Source of the DNA: UBA4416 sp943362175
GTDB lineage: Bacteria; Bacteroidota; Bacteroidia; B-17B0; Aurantibacillaceae
Length of the DNA: 64,000 bases
Assembly: GCA_943362175.1 (NCBI GenBank)
Contig: CALRIU020000023.1
Span: 1-64,000, forward strand
Reading direction: 5' to 3'
In this document: in pieces, positions 60,833 to 64,000 of the stretch
Numbering within the stretch: the first letter of the stretch is position 1
Layout of the letters: each line of letters starts with the position of its first letter
Program-made: the position numbers and the translations under genes
The notes under the pieces: model-generated
Database searches by the model: none
What the model was told of the DNA's origin: nothing
The model's input: the letters and a program-made list of their open reading frames with translations, nothing else

Positions 60833-62311
60833 TTGCCTGATTATAAAAACCAGGCATTGCACAAACCGTTTCATACCCTCCTTTTCCTGATAGGCGTATT
60901 TTTGTCCCTGACGCTTTTATCGTTATGCTTTCCCGAAAAGGGAATTTACATCAACGATAAGCTGTCGATCCGCTTCCCTACCTTTGCTTCCCTCTTTTTT
61001 GAAAAAAAGGCGGAGAAGGCTGATATTTCGGGGATCATTGCCCTGGCGGATGCCGAAGATGCCGATAGCCTGGCAGTAACGGTGGACACCACGGGCAAAG
61101 CTGTAGAAACGGTTGAGATCAAAGATTCTACGATCAGGCTCAATACCAGCATCCAGTATAAAAATGCTTCAAAAACCGCCATGGCCAGCTTTTTTGCGGC
61201 CCTGGCCGATCTTGGCTCTGAATCCAAAAGTGTCCGCATCCTGCATTACGGCGACTCACAGATCGAGGGCGACCGCATCAGCGATTACCTGCGCCTGAAG
61301 CTCCAGGGGCAGTTCGGCGGGGAAGGCCCAGGCCTCATTTCCTTTATGCCGGTGGCACCCAGCGTGATCAATAAATTGTCGTGGAGCAACGGCTGGGACC
61401 GCTACCAGGTGTTTGCCGGGAAAGACAAACGGGTGAAGCACAATAATTTTGGGGCAATGGCGCACATCACGCGCTTTGCACCTTACGTCAGTATCAGCGA
61501 CAGCTCCTCTTACCGTTCGGCCTGGATCAAGATCGTGACCAGCAAAAACGGTGGCCCTAAAGCGGCAGGTTTCAAAAAAATAAAGCTCTTTTATGGCGGT
61601 GCGCAAACCCGCACCCATGTGGAGCTGTATGAGAACGGCTCTCTCAACAATTCCGACTCGCTGGTATCGGGAGGTAATTTCAATGTCAAGGAATTTAACC
61701 TGAACCAGGGCGCCCTGCTGCACGAGTTCAAGTTCAAAGGGAAGGACAGCCCCGATTTCTATGGGGTATCGCTGGAAGGCGGCAAAGGCGTGATGGTGGA
61801 TAACTTCGGCCTTCGCGGAAGCTCCGGAACTTTTTTCAACCAGATCAACTACGGGCAGCTTAAGAACTTTTTCGATTACCTGAATGCCAGGCTCATCATC
61901 CTGCAGTTTGGCGGCAATTCGCTGCCATACATCACCACGAAGGAGCAGGCGGATAATTTCGGAGGCTACATCAAGGCACAGATCAACACCATTAAAAAAA
62001 TAGCGCCCCAGGCATCCATCCTGGTGATCGGCCCTGCCGACATGAGCGTGAAGGAAGGAACGGAGTATGTGACGCATCCGCAGCTGGAAAACCTGCGTGA
62101 TGCCATTAAGCGCAGCGCCTTCGAAACGGATTGTGCCTTTTTTGACATGTACAATTGCATGGGTGGAAAGAACAGCATGGTGACCTGGGTGGAGCAGGGC
62201 ATTGCGGCGAAAGACTACATCCACTTCAGCTCGGGTGGTGCGCGCAAAATAGCGGTGTTACTCTACAGCTCGTTGATGAACGATTACAATGCATATTTGA
62301 AGAGCAGGTAA
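60833..62311 (+). CDS. SGNH/GDSL hydrolase with N-terminal membrane anchor
   Basis: About 492 residues from a TTG at 60833 (LPDYKNQALHKPF); a TTG at 60800 is possible, but its first residues (CPLCCKEFC) do not look coding. One N-terminal span (TLLFLIGVFLSLTLLSL). Catalytic blocks are ILHYGDSQIEGDR (Ser), LQFGGNSLPY (Gly and Asn) and DYIHFSSGGARKIA (Asp and His). Such proteins, with the MBOAT after them, O-acetylate envelope polysaccharides. GAATTTTG at 60821-60828 is near the -7 consensus. Confidence 0.82.
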   Translation: MPDYKNQALHKPFHTLLFLIGVFLSLTLLSLCFPEKGIYINDKLSIRFPTFASLFFEKKAEKADISGIIALADAEDADSLAVTVDTTGKAVETVEIKDSTIRLNTSIQYKNASKTAMASFFAALADLGSESKSVRILHYGDSQIEGDRISDYLRLKLQGQFGGEGPGLISFMPVAPSVINKLSWSNGWDRYQVFAGKDKRVKHNNFGAMAHITRFAPYVSISDSSSYRSAWIKIVTSKNGGPKAAGFKKIKLFYGGAQTRTHVELYENGSLNNSDSLVSGGNFNVKEFNLNQGALLHEFKFKGKDSPDFYGVSLEGGKGVMVDNFGLRGSSGTFFNQINYGQLKNFFDYLNARLIILQFGGNSLPYITTKEQADNFGGYIKAQINTIKKIAPQASILVIGPADMSVKEGTEYVTHPQLENLRDAIKRSAFETDCAFFDMYNCMGGKNSMVTWVEQGIAAKDYIHFSSGGARKIAVLLYSSLMNDYNAYLKSR

Positions 62312-62406
62312 ATATAAAAAAACAAGAGGGATTGAAGGAACGGAAAAACTAAAGAGACAAGATTGAAAGATTAAAGATCCGGCAGAACAGAAGGTAACCA
62401 GGATAT

Positions 62407-62511
62407 GGCGTGAGGGATGGAGCGGCCTGTTTGAGCTCCTTATGAATCGCGCCCCCGGCGTGAGGAATAAGAGCGAGTAGCGACAGCCCGGCCCGCAGGG
62501 CACGCCCAAAA
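62407..62511 (+). ncRNA. Dispersed structured RNA element, copy C
   Basis: GGCGTG-AGGGAT (62407-62418) pairs with CACGCC-CAAAA (62501-62511). The closing stem differs from copies A and B at the distal pair yet is still complementary. Interior blocks TTTGAGCTCCTTA and GAGCGAGTAGCGAC resemble copy B. Confidence 0.62.
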
Positions 62512-62580
62512 TGGCTTATAACTAGGATAAGAGAGGATACAATGTACAACAGGCGGTGTACTTTAAAAAAAGGAGGACCC

Positions 62581-63906
62581 ATGATCAGGAACAGTATGGT
62601 ATATACATGGCTTAACAGGATTTTCGCGTCCCTGGCCGGCAGGTCTTTTCTGTCGTTCAAAGCCCTGACGCTCTTTCTGTCGGTGTTTCTGCTTTACCCG
62701 GTATCCTTCTCGCAAACCACCGCACAGCCGCCTTTGCCGGGTTCGTATCCTTTCATCAGGCCTGAGCTTAGTAAACTGGTTTATGCCAAAGACAGCTCCA
62801 GATTCATGGACCTGTTCCGGAGAATGGACGATATGCGCAAAGGAAGGGTCAGGCGCATTACCATTGCGCACTTCGGCGGCTCGCACATCCAGGCGGGTTT
62901 CTGGCCGGAGGTATTGATCAATGGATTTCAAAGTACCGGGAACTACGAAGGCGGAGGCCTGTTCATTTTTCCCTTCAAAGCGGTGAAGACCAATAATCCC
63001 AATTTCTTCAGGACTTTCAGCTATGGCAAATGGAAACGCTGCCGCTGTGCTGTGACGAAGGAGATGTGCGATAACCTGGGAGTGGCAGGAATGGCGGCGG
63101 TTACCAATGATAGCCTCAGCACCTTCGGATTCAAGTTGCTGGATGCCGTTCGCCCGAAAGTAGCCAATTCGGTGAAGGTATATCACAATTTCAATTCGAG
63201 TTTCGAGCTGGCGCTTAACCACGAGTCGAACCTGCATTTCATCCGTAAGGATTATGAGAAAAAAGGCTATAGCGAATTTACCTTTGAGTCGATGATCGAT
63301 TCGCTGAACTTTGTGGTGATCCGTCGCGATACGCTACGCAAGGATTTTATGCTGCGCGGCATGAGTGTCGAAAATTCAGAGCCGGGATTCTACTATGCCT
63401 CTATGGGCGTGAATGGTGCGGCATCAGGCTCCTTCCTGAGGTGTCCCGAATTTGTGAACGAGCTGAAAAGCATTCCGCCCGACCTGGTGATCTTTTCCCT
63501 GGGCGTGAACGATACGCATGATGTTAATTTCAGCAAGCAGGCTTTTATCAATAAGTACGACAGTCTTGTGGCCAACATCAAAAAGGTATCGCCCGATTGT
63601 GCTTTTCTTTTTGTGACCACCACCGATAATTACATGAACCGGAAAACGGCCAACAAGCGCCCTATCAAAGCGGCAGAGGCGGCCTATGAGCTTGCCGAAA
63701 AACATAAAGGCGCTGTGTATGACCTGTATGCCGTGATGGGAGGTTACAAATCGATCTACAAATGGTACAAGGCCGGCCTGGCGGCGAAGGATAAAGTGCA
63801 TTTCAACGCGCGTGGCTACAGGCTCCTTGCCAACATGATGTACCAGGCCATTGATAAGAGCTATCAGAATAACAGTAAGATAAAAGACAAAGACACCAGG
63901 AATTGA
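62581..63906 (+). CDS. SGNH-like hydrolase, second of the pair
   Basis: 441 residues from the ATG at 62581, which has AGGAGG 5 bases before it (62571-62576), a rare visible ribosome site here; an ATG at 62542 gives an extra 13 residues. A hydrophobic signal (FKALTLFLSVFLLYPVSFSQ) is present. Block I is IAHFGGSHIQAGFW, where the usual GDS is GGS, so Ser remains and Asp does not. The Gly-Asn block is FSLGVNDTHD and the C-terminal Asp-His is KDKVHFNARGYRLL. A likely extracytosolic O-acetyl transferase or esterase partner. Confidence 0.78.
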   Translation: MIRNSMVYTWLNRIFASLAGRSFLSFKALTLFLSVFLLYPVSFSQTTAQPPLPGSYPFIRPELSKLVYAKDSSRFMDLFRRMDDMRKGRVRRITIAHFGGSHIQAGFWPEVLINGFQSTGNYEGGGLFIFPFKAVKTNNPNFFRTFSYGKWKRCRCAVTKEMCDNLGVAGMAAVTNDSLSTFGFKLLDAVRPKVANSVKVYHNFNSSFELALNHESNLHFIRKDYEKKGYSEFTFESMIDSLNFVVIRRDTLRKDFMLRGMSVENSEPGFYYASMGVNGAASGSFLRCPEFVNELKSIPPDLVIFSLGVNDTHDVNFSKQAFINKYDSLVANIKKVSPDCAFLFVTTTDNYMNRKTANKRPIKAAEAAYELAEKHKGAVYDLYAVMGGYKSIYKWYKAGLAAKDKVHFNARGYRLLANMMYQAIDKSYQNNSKIKDKDTRN

Positions 63907-63970
63907 GATGTGAGAGATGAGTAGTGAGATCCGTTTTATCTTGCATCTCTTATCTCACTACTCACATTTA
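63907..63970. repeat. Inverted repeat before the MBOAT-like gene
   Basis: ATGTGAGAGATGAGTAGTGAGAT at the left is answered by ATCTCACTACTCACAT at the right (the left arm has a 7-base insertion). It makes a long hairpin between the SGNH gene and the next start, with a short spacer. Confidence 0.6.
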
Positions 63971-63975
63971 TAATC

Positions 63976-64000
63976 ATGTTCGACGACCTCCTCACATATT
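63976..64000 (+). CDS. MBOAT-type acyltransferase, start only
   Basis: ATG followed by FDDLLTY and cut by the window end. Bacteroidota MBOAT proteins often begin this way, and they commonly follow SGNH genes in O-acetylation loci. Eight residues only; the call is by context. Confidence 0.35.

Overview
The window is a chromosome segment from a member of the Bacteroidota, probably of the Chitinophagia/Sphingobacteriia type. The evidence is C-terminal type IX secretion sorting domains, start regions with TAnnTTTG (-7) promoter boxes and almost no Shine-Dalgarno sequences, the gene order tRNA-tuf-tRNA(Trp)-secE-nusG-rplKAJL-rpoBC, paired SGNH/MBOAT genes, and a BtrH/ketosynthase pair of the kind found in flexirubin loci. 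The genus cannot be fixed from what is visible.

Region 1 (1-10152) is visibly AT-richer than the rest and looks like acquired DNA. It carries two type IX cargo genes (the first cut by the window edge), an ImmA/IrrE-type metallopeptidase with a helix-turn-helix, a P63C-domain protein, a HEPN-motif protein, an XRE regulator beside a lipoprotein gene with a perfect palindrome between them, several small unknown genes, and an overlapping DprA-like/ComF-like phosphoribosyltransferase pair. It ends in ACA directly against the 3' half of comM (10153-10836), whose 5' half is absent. This is what the right end of a Tn7-like element in a comM attachment site would look like. The cargo pair is the best candidate for an uncharacterised defence or nucleotide-signalling system here.

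Region 2 (10837-37829) is ordinary chromosome: lipoproteins, a MerR regulator with a cobalamin-binding signature, an M20 amidohydrolase, the four-gene ligase-associated repair operon (exonuclease, ATP-dependent ligase, Lhr-like helicase, PdeM), an ABC exporter with a hotdog dehydratase, an ECF sigma/anti-sigma pair, an MltD-type transglycosylase, two SCO-like proteins (one without copper ligands), RluD-like pseudouridine synthase, two tandem type IX cargo paralogues and a PASTA protein.

Region 3 (38025-51776) is the core information-processing cluster: a canonical promoter, four tRNAs, tuf, tRNA-Trp, secE, nusG, rplK, rplA, rplJ, rplL, rpoB (TTG start) and rpoC, ended by a strong terminator. 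Hairpins lie between tuf and tRNA-Trp, between rplL and rpoB, and between rpoB and rpoC, where they could set relative expression.

Region 4 (51777-64000) holds an ORF6N protein, a divergent HxlR/DsbA-family pair with an operator-like dyad, a BtrH-like/small protein/ketosynthase III group, trigger factor, an alpha/beta hydrolase, a PAS-LuxR regulator with a leader hairpin, and two SGNH hydrolases leading into a gene cut by the window end that looks like an MBOAT acyltransferase. Several dispersed repeats occupy the gaps. One, present four times, has a closing stem whose pairs change together between copies and is therefore probably a structured RNA.
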